64,000 bases of DNA. Source: Parendozoicomonas haliclonae. GTDB lineage: Bacteria > Pseudomonadota > Gammaproteobacteria > Pseudomonadales > Endozoicomonadaceae. A program made the position numbers and the translations under genes. The notes under the pieces were generated by a model that saw nothing but the letters and a program-made list of their open reading frames with translations, did not search any database and had not been told where the DNA came from. The stretch covers positions 1-64,000 of the forward strand of contig NZ_FWPT01000016.1 in the NCBI RefSeq assembly GCF_900174585.1, read 5' to 3'. Below, piece after piece: positions 17,465-25,642 of this stretch. Position 1 is the first letter of the stretch; each line of letters starts with the position of its first letter.

Positions 17465-17500
17465 AGTGATGTTTAATTATGATTGATCACAAATTCATCA

Positions 17501-17540
17501 TTACATGTAAGAATTCATAAGTAAAGACTCTTACATGTAA
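17501..17540. promoter_or_regulatory. Two identical palindromes 30 bp apart upstream of yjfI
   Basis: TTACATGTAA occurs at 17501-17510 and again at 17531-17540. Each is a perfect 10-bp palindrome (12 bp for the second: CTTACATGTAAG). The centre-to-centre distance is exactly 30 bp, close to three helical turns, so two dimers would bind the same face. The pair lies 37-76 bp upstream of the yjfI start. It looks like a tandem operator or activator site for the yjf operon. Confidence 0.6.
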
Positions 17541-17631
17541 GCAAAAATCTCGCACCATAAAAAGGATCACTTAAAGGAATAAAAACGCCATAACAAATTA
17601 AACACTGACTATGACGCTTTTATTCGTTGAA

Positions 17632-17961
17632 CTATCCGGCACCGGCTGCCGCCAGATAACCTCCGGTAAAACCAAGAATTAAAGCAGCTGCTACCAGTCC
17701 ACCTACCTTATATTTCAAAGTCTGGTCAACTTCAGGCAATTCAGAATCATTATCAGGCCTGGGAGGCGGCACCAGTTTTAACTGGACTATCTCAACTTCA
17801 AAGACACTGGCCAGCGCCTGCAGCGTATCCAAAGAACAGTTGCCATAATTCTCTGCCCTTTGCACCGTGCGCAGGCTGAGTCCGCAGGCATCAGCAAGAT
17901 GCTGTTGGGTCCAGGCCCGCTCCTGTCTTAATTGTTTGATGTTTTGTGCATTCACTTCCAT
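17632..17961 (-). CDS. Membrane-anchored XRE-family regulator
   Basis: A 109-residue protein. Residues about 5-58 form a Cro/CI-type helix-turn-helix (IKQLRQERAWTQQHLADACG, then LSLRTVQRAEN). After a proline-rich linker, residues 84-105 are a single membrane helix (VGGLVAAALILGFTGGYLAA). DNA binding from the membrane is thus predicted. It lies 10 bp downstream of a membrane protein of unknown function on the same strand and just upstream of the yjf promoter, making it a candidate regulator of that operon. Confidence 0.8.
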   Translation of the reverse strand: MEVNAQNIKQLRQERAWTQQHLADACGLSLRTVQRAENYGNCSLDTLQALASVFEVEIVQLKLVPPPRPDNDSELPEVDQTLKYKVGGLVAAALILGFTGGYLAAAGAG

Positions 17962-17971
17962 GGGGCAAGGC

Positions 17972-18463
17972 TCACCCCTTCAATGTCTGAACAAAGTGAT
18001 ACACGGTCTGGCCAAAATCATTGCCGGCCAGATAGAGCTCCTTAAAACCCTGCACAATATGAAAGAGCAGATTTCCTGCACCATAACCGGCCAAAAATAG
18101 AAACAGCAGCGTAAAAAACAGGGTTTTAAACGGGAATTTCTGAACCAGACCCTTTTTCTGCTCGCCCAGAATCTGAAAACCTTTGCGTAGAGTGCAGCTT
18201 ATCTGCCCGGTTAACAGCTTTTCCGTCCTGATAATAATTTTGTATTCCACACCATCAATCTGAAAGGTGTGCCGCGCATCCATCTTCAAGAGATTGCGAA
18301 AGTTGGAAACAATCTCATCATCAACAAAGACTGTTTCCTGACCGCTGATGGCACTGCAGAATACCGCGACATTGTGACCATCGACTTCAAAATAGAACCA
18401 ATAGCCGTTGGTAATAGAAGCCGTTTGTGGCTGAGCATCTTTTTGATGGGAGTAAGCTGTCAT
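17972..18463 (-). CDS. Uncharacterised protein with N-terminal beta domain and C-terminal membrane helix
   Basis: I do not recognise this 163-residue family. The first 100 residues look like a beta-rich soluble domain (GYWFYFEVDGHNVAVF, HTFQIDGVEYKIIIR), followed by one membrane helix (residues about 113-135, TLFFTLLFLFLAGYGAGNLL). It precedes the membrane-bound XRE gene by 10 bp on the same strand. A sensor role for that regulator is possible but unproven. Confidence 0.6.
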   Translation of the reverse strand: MTAYSHQKDAQPQTASITNGYWFYFEVDGHNVAVFCSAISGQETVFVDDEIVSNFRNLLKMDARHTFQIDGVEYKIIIRTEKLLTGQISCTLRKGFQILGEQKKGLVQKFPFKTLFFTLLFLFLAGYGAGNLLFHIVQGFKELYLAGNDFGQTVYHFVQTLKG

Positions 18464-18632
18464 TTATTATTCCTCGTTAGAATGTGCAGCTTCATCATTG
18501 CTAACATCTGGTCGCTAATATACGTCGCGACTATGACAGTCTCAATATTGCCATATGAAAGGCAACTGTCACATCAAGTAACCCATTGAAATTATTGGAA
18601 TTAATTTTTAATGTGAATTTCATTGGTAAGAG

Positions 18633-18664
18633 CCCCGCCCCGACTTTAATAGACCGGAGCGAGG
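18633..18664 (-). terminator. Likely terminator after the OprD-family porin gene
   Basis: On the minus strand CCTCGCTCCG pairs with CGGGGCGGGG (two G-T pairs) around a 12-base loop, 15 bp after the porin stop codon. A T tract is lacking, so this is a moderate prediction. Confidence 0.45.
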
Positions 18665-18678
18665 GTACATTTATTTTT

Positions 18679-19977
18679 TTAGTAGAACGACTTGCGGTAA
18701 ACAATGGTCAGGCGTGTGTCCAGCATGGTCTGGGTACCACCCTTCGCTTTTTCCTCTTCATTGTTCTGGATAACAAGATTGGCAGCCAGTCCTTTCAGAG
18801 CCGGATTCTGAACCGCATAATTAATGTTCAGATCAGTCGCCTTGTCGGTCAGGGTCTTGTTATTGTTGTTATAGTCTTTCCAGTCACCCTGAGTGTGCCG
18901 GATAAAGTAGGAGAGACCCGGCACATAGGCACGCAGGTTATGACCAAATTTCAGGGAGTGGGAATCCATATCATTTTTGTCAAAGCTCATACTGTAGATA
19001 TGGTTGGATCCACCCCACTTGGTGAAGTCATCACCACCCGCCCAGCGATGCCAGCCATTTTTGTAAAAGGTTCCTTTCAACGCTTCGCGGAAACCTTCGG
19101 CATCTGAAACTGTCTGGAAGCTGTAACTCAGTGTGTAGTCGCCATACTGAGCGGTGAGCATGGATGATGCAAACCAGGAGTAATCGTCTCCGCCTTCCTT
19201 CACTTTGTCCTGGGTTTTACCTGTGAGCTTTTTACCGAAGTAGCGGTTGTCCAGAGCCAGCTTTACGCCATCAAGCTGCCTGGTAATAACACCACGCAGC
19301 CAATAGTTATTGGAGTAATCATCCTGCTGACCGGCAGACGCTTCAATGCGGGAGCCCGATGCACCGAAGTTGTAATCAAAACCGGCCAGGGAGATCGGTT
19401 TCTTTTCACCATCAAGGCCGTAATCAACAAAGTCGCTTTTGTTACGGTGATTACCGCCGGTGATATAGGCGCCATAAACGCGACCTTTGCCAAAACCCCA
19501 TTCTGCATTAACGGCTTCAGTCAATCCCGGCGTTGTGTAAGCGTTATTATCATTCAGCAGCGGGTAGTTAATCATGGAACGACCTGCCTGAATAAAGCTT
19601 TTCTCGTTAAAGTGGAACCTGGCGCTTATGCCCAGCTTCTGATAGCTGTCCTGATCACCATCCTCATTGATTTCGAGCAGATCCAGGGTTTTGCCTTTGC
19701 CGGACTGGCCATGAATCTTGATGGACTGATAGTAATTAGCGCTCAGGCTGATGCGATCAAACAGTTTCCCCGTGGTATACATCAAACGTACCCCCTGGGC
19801 GAGACCAGCTTCATCCCCCAGAGCCGGGTGGTTGTCACGATCCCGGTCAATACCAACTGTTTTCAGTTCCATATTAAAGGAACCGCCAGTCAGAAAGTCT
19901 GACATTTCGGAGGCAACAGTGCCCTGAGAAGCTGCTGCTAAAATAACAGCACAGGCAAGGCTATTCTTTTTAAACAT
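18679..19977 (-). CDS. OprD-family outer-membrane porin
   Basis: A 432-residue protein with an N-terminal signal peptide (MFKKNSLACAVILAAASQG, cleavage near residue 22) and a long beta-barrel ending in an aromatic residue (RKSFY). Mature N-terminal GGSFNMELKTVGIDRDR and the repeated short beta segments with LSYSFQ and HSLKFGHNLR match the OprD family, which takes up basic amino acids, aromatic acids or similar small substrates through an 18-stranded barrel. It is monocistronic. Substrate cannot be assigned; proximity to the rdh genes may be incidental. Confidence 0.85.
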   Translation of the reverse strand: MFKKNSLACAVILAAASQGTVASEMSDFLTGGSFNMELKTVGIDRDRDNHPALGDEAGLAQGVRLMYTTGKLFDRISLSANYYQSIKIHGQSGKGKTLDLLEINEDGDQDSYQKLGISARFHFNEKSFIQAGRSMINYPLLNDNNAYTTPGLTEAVNAEWGFGKGRVYGAYITGGNHRNKSDFVDYGLDGEKKPISLAGFDYNFGASGSRIEASAGQQDDYSNNYWLRGVITRQLDGVKLALDNRYFGKKLTGKTQDKVKEGGDDYSWFASSMLTAQYGDYTLSYSFQTVSDAEGFREALKGTFYKNGWHRWAGGDDFTKWGGSNHIYSMSFDKNDMDSHSLKFGHNLRAYVPGLSYFIRHTQGDWKDYNNNNKTLTDKATDLNINYAVQNPALKGLAANLVIQNNEEEKAKGGTQTMLDTRLTIVYRKSFY

Positions 19978-20184
19978 ACAATGTGATCTTGCAGTTATGA
20001 AAGCGCAAAGGACGCTTGGTTGAGAGACAGGGTCACTCGTTCTGATAATCAGTCTCAGAAACAGAAATACCCCGGATTACATTAAGAAAGAGAGATAAAT
20101 GGCATCCCTGCCCACTTCTTAATTGTTAAACAATTCAAATATCTGCTGTGTTGAAGACGCATCACCTTACAGCGTATTAAGAGG

Positions 20185-20913
20185 TCAGCCTTTGGCTATC
20201 GTATTAATGGCACTTCGTGCTTCTTCCAGCTCTTCTGCCAGACTGGCTTGTAGCTGCTCCCCCCTATCCGGGTCGAGCTGTTGGAGCTGTTCAAAAACCT
20301 GCAGAGCTTCATGGTTGCAGTCGAGATGCTTCAGGCTCAGAAACTGGATAACAAGTGTCTCGACGCTGACTTCCCCATCCTTGTGCAGAGTATCGATGTC
20401 CTCCAGGGCACGATTGAAATCATGCATACCCATCAGACAGGTTGCCCGGTTAATGCGATAAGCGACGTTGTCTTCCTGCTCCAGGACGAAAGTAAAATCG
20501 GCCACCGCATCTGCCATGCGGCCATGGGCCTGAAGCGCCAGAGCACGGGCAATACGCACCGGCAGTTCCGGCAGTTCGCTGTTGAGGGAACGATCAAAGT
20601 AAGTGATCGCGTCCTCATAGTTATTCATCAGTGCCGCTGTTTTTCCGGCATAGAAGTAGGCGGTGGAAAGCGTTGGGTCCAGCTCAATAGTCCGCTCGAA
20701 CAGTTCCAGCGCACAGGTGTAATTACCCTGGCGTACATGGCAAATAGCCAAGTTGAACGCCGTGGAGCAATGGGCTGGCTCCAATTGCAGAGATTCCGCC
20801 AGAGCTGTTTCTGCTTCTTGCAACCGCCCACTATTCATCTCTTCTATCCCCTGATAAAAAAGCTGTTCAGCACGGTCGGATGATGTTTTCTGGTCTGAGA
20901 TAGAAGAAGTCAT
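20185..20913 (-). CDS. Tetratricopeptide-repeat protein
   Basis: A 242-residue soluble protein with at least four TPR-like helical pairs: residues about 15-45 (YQGIEEMNSGRLQEAETAL), 48-80 (FNLAICHVRQGNYTCALELF), 82-115 (AYFYAGKTAALMNNYEDAIT) and 150-180. There is no signal peptide. The protein-protein scaffold role is general for the fold; the partner is unknown. A hairpin separates it from the rdh operon, so it is probably transcribed on its own. Confidence 0.75.
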   Translation of the reverse strand: MTSSISDQKTSSDRAEQLFYQGIEEMNSGRLQEAETALAESLQLEPAHCSTAFNLAICHVRQGNYTCALELFERTIELDPTLSTAYFYAGKTAALMNNYEDAITYFDRSLNSELPELPVRIARALALQAHGRMADAVADFTFVLEQEDNVAYRINRATCLMGMHDFNRALEDIDTLHKDGEVSVETLVIQFLSLKHLDCNHEALQVFEQLQQLDPDRGEQLQASLAEELEEARSAINTIAKG

Positions 20914-20948
20914 GAGGGCAGAGATACAAATGATTAAAAATAAAAGCT

Positions 20949-20986
20949 TTAAGTCACTTAAGGTGTGTAAACCTCAAGTGACTTAA
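20949..20986 (-). terminator. Terminator of the rdhAB operon
   Basis: TTAAGTCACTTAAGGT (20949-20964) and ACCTCAAGTGACTTAA (20971-20986) form a 16-bp stem with one mismatch and loop GTGTAA. On the minus strand it is followed by AAGCTTTTATTTTTAATC, a T-rich tract. Confidence 0.8.
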
Positions 20987-20993
20987 GACCCGG

Positions 20994-21284
20994 TTACTGT
21001 TTCCAGGCCAGGCGCATACCCATTACAGCGAGAATCAGGCCCGGGAGGAAGATCACCAGCACACTCATGGAAGCGGACTGTGGTTCTTTTTCCAGCACCG
21101 AGCTGACGGCCCAGGCAACATCAAAGATCATTGTGCCGCAGCCGGCAGCAACCAGTGCCAAAGAGAGCCAGCTGGCCTCAAGCTTCCAGCGCAGCCAGAC
21201 CAGCCCCTGAAAGGTGGCAAGGCAAAGCACACCCAGCCAGAAGAACAGCACTTCAATACCTGAAAATATTCCTAATCCGGACAT
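20994..21284 (-). CDS. rdhB: RdhB-like membrane anchor for the reductive dehalogenase
   Basis: A 96-residue hydrophobic protein with three predicted membrane helices. Length, helix number and the EKEPQSASMSVLVIFLPG segment (acidic-Pro-Gln-Ala-containing loop before the last helix) agree with RdhB/PceB anchors, which hold the RdhA enzyme at the outer face of the cytoplasmic membrane. It begins 3 bp after the rdhA stop and ends before a strong terminator, giving a two-gene operon. The family is poorly conserved, so the call leans on context. Confidence 0.72.
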   Translation of the reverse strand: MSGLGIFSGIEVLFFWLGVLCLATFQGLVWLRWKLEASWLSLALVAAGCGTMIFDVAWAVSSVLEKEPQSASMSVLVIFLPGLILAVMGMRLAWKQ

Positions 21285-21287
21285 GAC

Positions 21288-22604
21288 TTAGCCTCCAAAT
21301 CCATCATATTCACGACCTTTAGCATCCCAGAATACCGCCGGGGCAGAGGTATTGAATGTCTGACCGTAGCCGTGTAACAAATCCATATCCGCCATGAATT
21401 TGTGCAGAGGTCCAGGCAGAATCGTATTCACCTTATCAATCAGACGGTGGTGCCAGAAGTACGGCTTGTTGTACGGACAGGTGGTGACACAGCTACTGCA
21501 GCTGGTGTTGGAATCCGACCAGTACTGCAGGCAGGTATCACAGTTGACATACCACTTGCGTATGCCCGGGTTGCTGAACCCCCAGTCCTGGCCATCATCC
21601 GGCGGCCCCATGGATGGCTCTTTATCATGTGGAATGGACTTGGACGGGCAGTTATCCGCACAGTGCATGCAGTTTTTGCAGAAACTCTCAACACCAAACG
21701 TGGTTGGCTTGTCGTAGTACTCATCCAGTTCCAGATCGGTATAGATCTTGCCCAAACGCAGTCGTGGGCCGTACTTATGATTCACCAACAGACCCATTCG
21801 GCTGTTTTCACCGAGTCCGGCGGCAATCGCATAAGGAATCGTCAGACCGTAACCGTTGCCTGGACCAATGGCATGGAAACCCAGCTTGCTCAGGAACGAC
21901 ACCATCTGCAGCGCCGTTTTACTCATTCGGGAGTAACCGTCTATCTGGCTGGCATCACCCAGTGGCGACGGGGCGGTACGCATGGTCTCGTAGTCAACTT
22001 CATAGCCGAGAACAATAACGGTCTTGGGTACAAAGCCCATGACATCCTCGGTTTTGTGGTACTTTTTTCCTTCACGTACGTGGGTATAGTCCCAGCGAGG
22101 GTCGTGACGGGTTATACCGACCAGATCGGCGCCAAAGTGACGGGCAGCACGTTTGATAACGGCATGAGCCATGGCGCTGTCTTTGAAACGAAAATCCGGG
22201 TTGAAAGCTGCCGGCTTGAAAACCTTTGGCAAGGTTCCCTGGTACGCTGGCGTCAGGTTGATCAAGGCGTTGTGAATCTCTTTCGACGCGACTTTCAGTG
22301 CCCAGTCGTAAGAGGTGTAGCCCGGCCGGTTCTCTTCTGGCTTGGGTTTTCTGTGAAAGGATTTCCCGGCCCGGGTAAAGCGGTTAAAGGATGTATCAGC
22401 TTCGCTGAAGCGCTTGTAGTCCGGCGAAATTTTCATCGGGAATTCGTCGTGTTTGACGACTCCGATTCCGTCTTCCCGAGCCTGAGCAGTAGCTGGCAGG
22501 GCTGAGGTCAGAGCAGCCGCTGTACCAGCCAGCCCCAGTTTTAAAAGATTACGGCGATCAAGTCTGGCTTCGTTGCCAGGAGCCTTTTCGTCTGTACTGT
22601 TCAA
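21288..22604 (-). CDS. rdhA: Reductive dehalogenase, corrinoid- and Fe-S-dependent, Tat-exported
   Basis: A 438-residue RdhA-family protein. Residues 17-22 are a twin-arginine motif (RRNLLK) before a hydrophobic stretch, with likely cleavage near residue 42. The corrinoid-binding nitroreductase-like core covers about 140-300 and includes GYSRM (224), GPGN (247-250) and YGPRLRLGKI (279-287), positions where characterised enzymes have the catalytic Tyr, Asn and Arg. Two ferredoxin-type clusters follow: FC309-x2-C-x2-C-x3-CP and C355-x2-C-x10-C-x2-C-x3-CP. Such enzymes remove halide from organohalides as terminal electron acceptors or in catabolism. An rdhB-like anchor follows by 3 bp. Start chosen at 22604 because the Tat region is complete. 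Confidence 0.85.
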   Translation of the reverse strand: MNSTDEKAPGNEARLDRRNLLKLGLAGTAAALTSALPATAQAREDGIGVVKHDEFPMKISPDYKRFSEADTSFNRFTRAGKSFHRKPKPEENRPGYTSYDWALKVASKEIHNALINLTPAYQGTLPKVFKPAAFNPDFRFKDSAMAHAVIKRAARHFGADLVGITRHDPRWDYTHVREGKKYHKTEDVMGFVPKTVIVLGYEVDYETMRTAPSPLGDASQIDGYSRMSKTALQMVSFLSKLGFHAIGPGNGYGLTIPYAIAAGLGENSRMGLLVNHKYGPRLRLGKIYTDLELDEYYDKPTTFGVESFCKNCMHCADNCPSKSIPHDKEPSMGPPDDGQDWGFSNPGIRKWYVNCDTCLQYWSDSNTSCSSCVTTCPYNKPYFWHHRLIDKVNTILPGPLHKFMADMDLLHGYGQTFNTSAPAVFWDAKGREYDGFGG

Positions 22605-22768
22605 AAGGGAAACCTTTCAAGGTGTTTGAGAGAAGAGTCTCGTCCAACCGCAAACAATCACGGTTCCTGTCTACCCACAGCACGGCTTAGGGATTTAGGC
22701 AATGGGGTTGTCCCTAGATTTCAACACAGTCGCCAGGTGCCTAGAACATTTATTCCTACATAACAGCT

Positions 22769-22783
22769 ATGCAATTTCTGCAT
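22769..22783. promoter_or_regulatory. LysR-type T-N11-A box between rdhA and the LysR gene
   Basis: ATGCAATTTCTGCAT is an interrupted palindrome (ATGCA-N5-TGCAT) that fits the T-N11-A rule for LysR regulators. It lies about 80 bp upstream of the LysR gene and 165 bp upstream of rdhA in their shared divergent region. This is the best candidate operator for the adjacent regulator. A second, longer spaced repeat (TAGGGA-N20-TCCCTA) is nearby around 22688-22719. Confidence 0.5.
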
Positions 22784-22863
22784 CGACAAACAGTGATCTT
22801 GAGCAGTATTTTCTCACCGGCTTAGAGCTATAGTGCGCCGTTTTCCCTTACCTCAGTCCGAAC

Positions 22864-23784
22864 ATGAGCTTCCCTTTTGATACTCTGCGAATGTTCTGTG
22901 TGCTCGCAGAAAAACGCAATTACACGACAGCAGCTGAAGCTTTGAATATCAGCCAGCCAACCCTGAGTCGTCGAATCCAGCAACTGGAAGACACGACAGG
23001 TATGGCACTGGTGCATCGAGGTCAGACTGTCGAGCTTACGCGTCAGGGAAAGGAGTTTCTGGACTATTGTCATCGAACGACAAGGGACTGGGAGAAGATG
23101 CTCAGCATCATCCACTACGATGAGCAGGAATTGCGAGGAGAAGTGACAATCGGGCTTTTGCATCCTATGGCACGGATTATGAGTCAGGGCTTTCTGCAAC
23201 GATTCAAACGACAACATCCCAATATTCATGTCAGCTTGAAGACCATGCATCCTGTGCATCTCCATAAAATGCAGGACTGCGATCTGATGGTCTCTCCGTT
23301 CCTGCCGGATGACCAGCGGCTGGTTGCCAAGCCGATGCTGTATTACGAACGGGTTTTCTGCGCCTCTCCCGATTATCTGAAGCGCCATGGCACACCCCAA
23401 ACACCACACGAGCTCAAGGGTCACGCTTGTATTACCCATACTAATTCCGCCACGACCGAGCCCCGCTGGGAGTGGCAAAATCGGGAGGGTAAGCAGGACT
23501 CTGTGAAAATCAAAAGTGTGATGGCCAGTGACTCGATTGATATATCCATCAATCTCGCGGTATCCGGCATCGGGATTGCCTACCTGCCAAGCCGTCAGAT
23601 CAGACATCTGGTCGAAAGTGGCGCACTGGTTGTGCTTTTTGAAGGTAATGCGTATCAGGAGGGACAGATGTACTGCATATACAAATCCCGCCACCATCTA
23701 CCATTGCGTGGACGGGTGTTTATGAAAGAACTGTCAGACTTCCTACAAGATACCTATGCCACTATGCCGGCTTTTCTGGCATAG
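22864..23784 (+). CDS. LysR-family regulator divergent from rdhA
   Basis: A 306-residue LysR-type transcription factor. The N-terminal winged helix-turn-helix is residues about 4-63 (RNYTTAAEALNISQPTLSRR), followed by a periplasmic-binding-like effector domain (EVTIGLLHPMARIM, VSGIGIAYLPSRQI). LysR genes usually regulate the divergently transcribed neighbour, here rdhAB, possibly in response to a halogenated or aromatic compound. The effector is unknown. Confidence 0.88.
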   Translation: MSFPFDTLRMFCVLAEKRNYTTAAEALNISQPTLSRRIQQLEDTTGMALVHRGQTVELTRQGKEFLDYCHRTTRDWEKMLSIIHYDEQELRGEVTIGLLHPMARIMSQGFLQRFKRQHPNIHVSLKTMHPVHLHKMQDCDLMVSPFLPDDQRLVAKPMLYYERVFCASPDYLKRHGTPQTPHELKGHACITHTNSATTEPRWEWQNREGKQDSVKIKSVMASDSIDISINLAVSGIGIAYLPSRQIRHLVESGALVVLFEGNAYQEGQMYCIYKSRHHLPLRGRVFMKELSDFLQDTYATMPAFLA

Positions 23785-23817
23785 CTTTCAGTTCCTAAGC
23801 TCCTTGTATAGAGGTGT

Positions 23818-23851
23818 AGCGGCTCGGAAAAATTCACGAAGCCGCTTTTTT
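23818..23851 (+). terminator. Terminator after the rdh-linked LysR gene
   Basis: AGCGGCT (23818-23824) pairs with AGCCGCT (23840-23846) and is followed by TTTTTTG. On the minus strand it may also close the ugp operon. Confidence 0.75.
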
Positions 23852-23871
23852 GTCTTACTTCAAACAAAGCT

Positions 23872-24726
23872 TTATTTAATCCCGGCACGCATAAAAGACT
23901 GCACAAACTGCTTCTGAAAAATCAGAAATGCCGCCAGCAAGGGGGAAACGGCAATCAATGTTCCGGCACAGATGACCGGCCAATCCACTCCGGATTCCGG
24001 CGCCCCAAAAATAGCCATACCCACCGTTAACGGACGACTCGCCTCAGTATTGGTCACCACCAGCGGCCACAGGAAGTTATTCCAGTGATAACTGATCGAT
24101 ACCAATCCATAGGCCAGATAAACCGGCTTGGCCTGAGGCACATAGACCCGCCACAACACCTGCAGACGGTTACAGCCTTCTACCCGTGCCGCATCATCCA
24201 ATGCCTGAGGCACCATCGCAAAAGTCTGGCGCATCAGAAAAATACCGAAGGCACTGGCCATATAAGGCAAACCAACACCTGTCCAGGTATCGATCAGATT
24301 CAACTCAGCCAATGTCCGGTAGTTCTCAACGATCAATACCTCCGGCATTACCATCAGTTGCATCATCACCAGAGCCATCACGATCCCCTGCCCTCGAAAA
24401 GGCACTCGCGCCAACGCATACCCCGCCAAAGTACACAGCACCAGTTGGCAGGCCAGAATCAGGGTGGTAATCCCCAGTGTGTTAAACATATAAGCGGCAA
24501 AGGGTGCCTGCTCCCAGGCAGAAACAAAGTGTTCCAGTGTCAGCGGCGCAAAAAAATCAAATGAAGTCGTGTATTCCGCCGGATGAAAAGCCGCCCAGAA
24601 GGCAAACAGTAATGGCAGAATCCACAGCAGTCCCAGCACCCAGGCCGCCAGCTTTTCTGCCCAGGATATCTGCTCATGCAAAGATTGATGAACGGCGGCC
24701 GCATCGTTTTTTAAAAGACTGATCAT
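23872..24726 (-). CDS. ugpE: ABC importer permease, UgpE-like
   Basis: A 284-residue inner-membrane permease with six helices and the EAA loop DDAARVEGCNRLQVLWRVYV near residue 185. It is of the carbohydrate-uptake-1 (MalG/UgpE) type. It overlaps the start of the partner permease by 4 bp (ATGA). With the other three genes it forms an importer for sn-glycerol-3-phosphate, glycerophosphodiesters or a sugar; operon order C-B-A-E is unusual compared with E. coli ugpBAECQ. No phosphodiesterase gene (ugpQ) is present. Confidence 0.78.
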   Translation of the reverse strand: MISLLKNDAAAVHQSLHEQISWAEKLAAWVLGLLWILPLLFAFWAAFHPAEYTTSFDFFAPLTLEHFVSAWEQAPFAAYMFNTLGITTLILACQLVLCTLAGYALARVPFRGQGIVMALVMMQLMVMPEVLIVENYRTLAELNLIDTWTGVGLPYMASAFGIFLMRQTFAMVPQALDDAARVEGCNRLQVLWRVYVPQAKPVYLAYGLVSISYHWNNFLWPLVVTNTEASRPLTVGMAIFGAPESGVDWPVICAGTLIAVSPLLAAFLIFQKQFVQSFMRAGIK

Positions 24727-25595
24727 CGGTAATGCACCCGCTTATCAAGAATTCCAAACTGCACCCAGGCCAGCAAAGCCAGGATAATCAACATCACTGA
24801 GGTCAACGTCGCCGCATAGGCACTATCAAAGAAACTGAAGGCATTCTCATAGATGTAATACAGCAGCAAATTACTGGCATTATTTGGGCCACCCTTGGTG
24901 AGAATAAACAGGTGATCCACCAGCTTAAAGGCATTGATCAAAGCGTTGATCAGAATAAACAGTGTCGTCGGCATTAGCAGAGGCCAGGTAATACGACGAA
25001 ACACCTGCCAGCGGCTGGCATTTTCGATGGCTGCCGCTTCGTAAAGGGAGTTATCAAGCCCCTGCAGCGCAGCCAGATAGAAAATCATAAAGAAGCCTGC
25101 CTCTTTCCAGATGGTCATCACCATCAGGCTGGGCAAGGCAAAGTCCGGATCACCGAGCCAGTTCTGACCGTCAAAGCCGAACATATTCAAGACATTATTA
25201 AACAGACCAATTTCCGGCGTATAAAAAAACAGCCAGATATTGGCAACCGCAATCATCGGCAGAACCGTGGGGGTAAAATACGCCAAACGTACAATCCCGC
25301 GGCCGGGCAATCGGGCATTCACCCAGAGCGCCATCACCAATGCCAGCACAATACTGACCGGGACAGTGACTATGGCATACCAGGCATTATTCCAAAGCAC
25401 CTGCCAGAACACTTCATCTTCATAGAGATACTGGAAGTTCTCCATCCCGACAAACGACGCAGGATTACCCCCTCGGGGATTATCGTAAAAACTGTGCAGC
25501 AGGGTTTGTACGGCGGGAATATGGGTAAAGGCGGCCAGCATTACCAACGCAGGTAATAACAGAAGCCAGGCGTGTAACTGCTGGGTTTTATTCAT
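24723..25595 (-). CDS. ugpA: ABC importer permease, UgpA-like
   Basis: A 290-residue inner-membrane permease with six helices and the EAA motif YEAAAIENASRWQVFRRITW near residue 185. It is of the MalF/UgpA type. It lies downstream of a large structured intergenic region that separates it from the binding-protein gene, and overlaps ugpE by 4 bp. The two permeases should form the heterodimeric channel of the importer. Confidence 0.8.
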   Translation of the reverse strand: MNKTQQLHAWLLLLPALVMLAAFTHIPAVQTLLHSFYDNPRGGNPASFVGMENFQYLYEDEVFWQVLWNNAWYAIVTVPVSIVLALVMALWVNARLPGRGIVRLAYFTPTVLPMIAVANIWLFFYTPEIGLFNNVLNMFGFDGQNWLGDPDFALPSLMVMTIWKEAGFFMIFYLAALQGLDNSLYEAAAIENASRWQVFRRITWPLLMPTTLFILINALINAFKLVDHLFILTKGGPNNASNLLLYYIYENAFSFFDSAYAATLTSVMLIILALLAWVQFGILDKRVHYR

Positions 25596-25642
25596 AACAA
25601 CAATAATTATTCTTTTTAAAGCCGCTAACTCAAATATTCAAA

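Noticed and set aside
21402-22505. Plus-strand open frame opposite rdhA
   Set aside because: rdhA has complete Fe-S signatures on the minus strand; the antisense frame has no motif.
21288-22604. Identification of rdhA as epoxyqueuosine reductase (QueG)
   Set aside because: QueG lacks a Tat signal and an anchor partner; here a twin-arginine motif, RdhA-type second cluster spacing and an rdhB-like gene are present.
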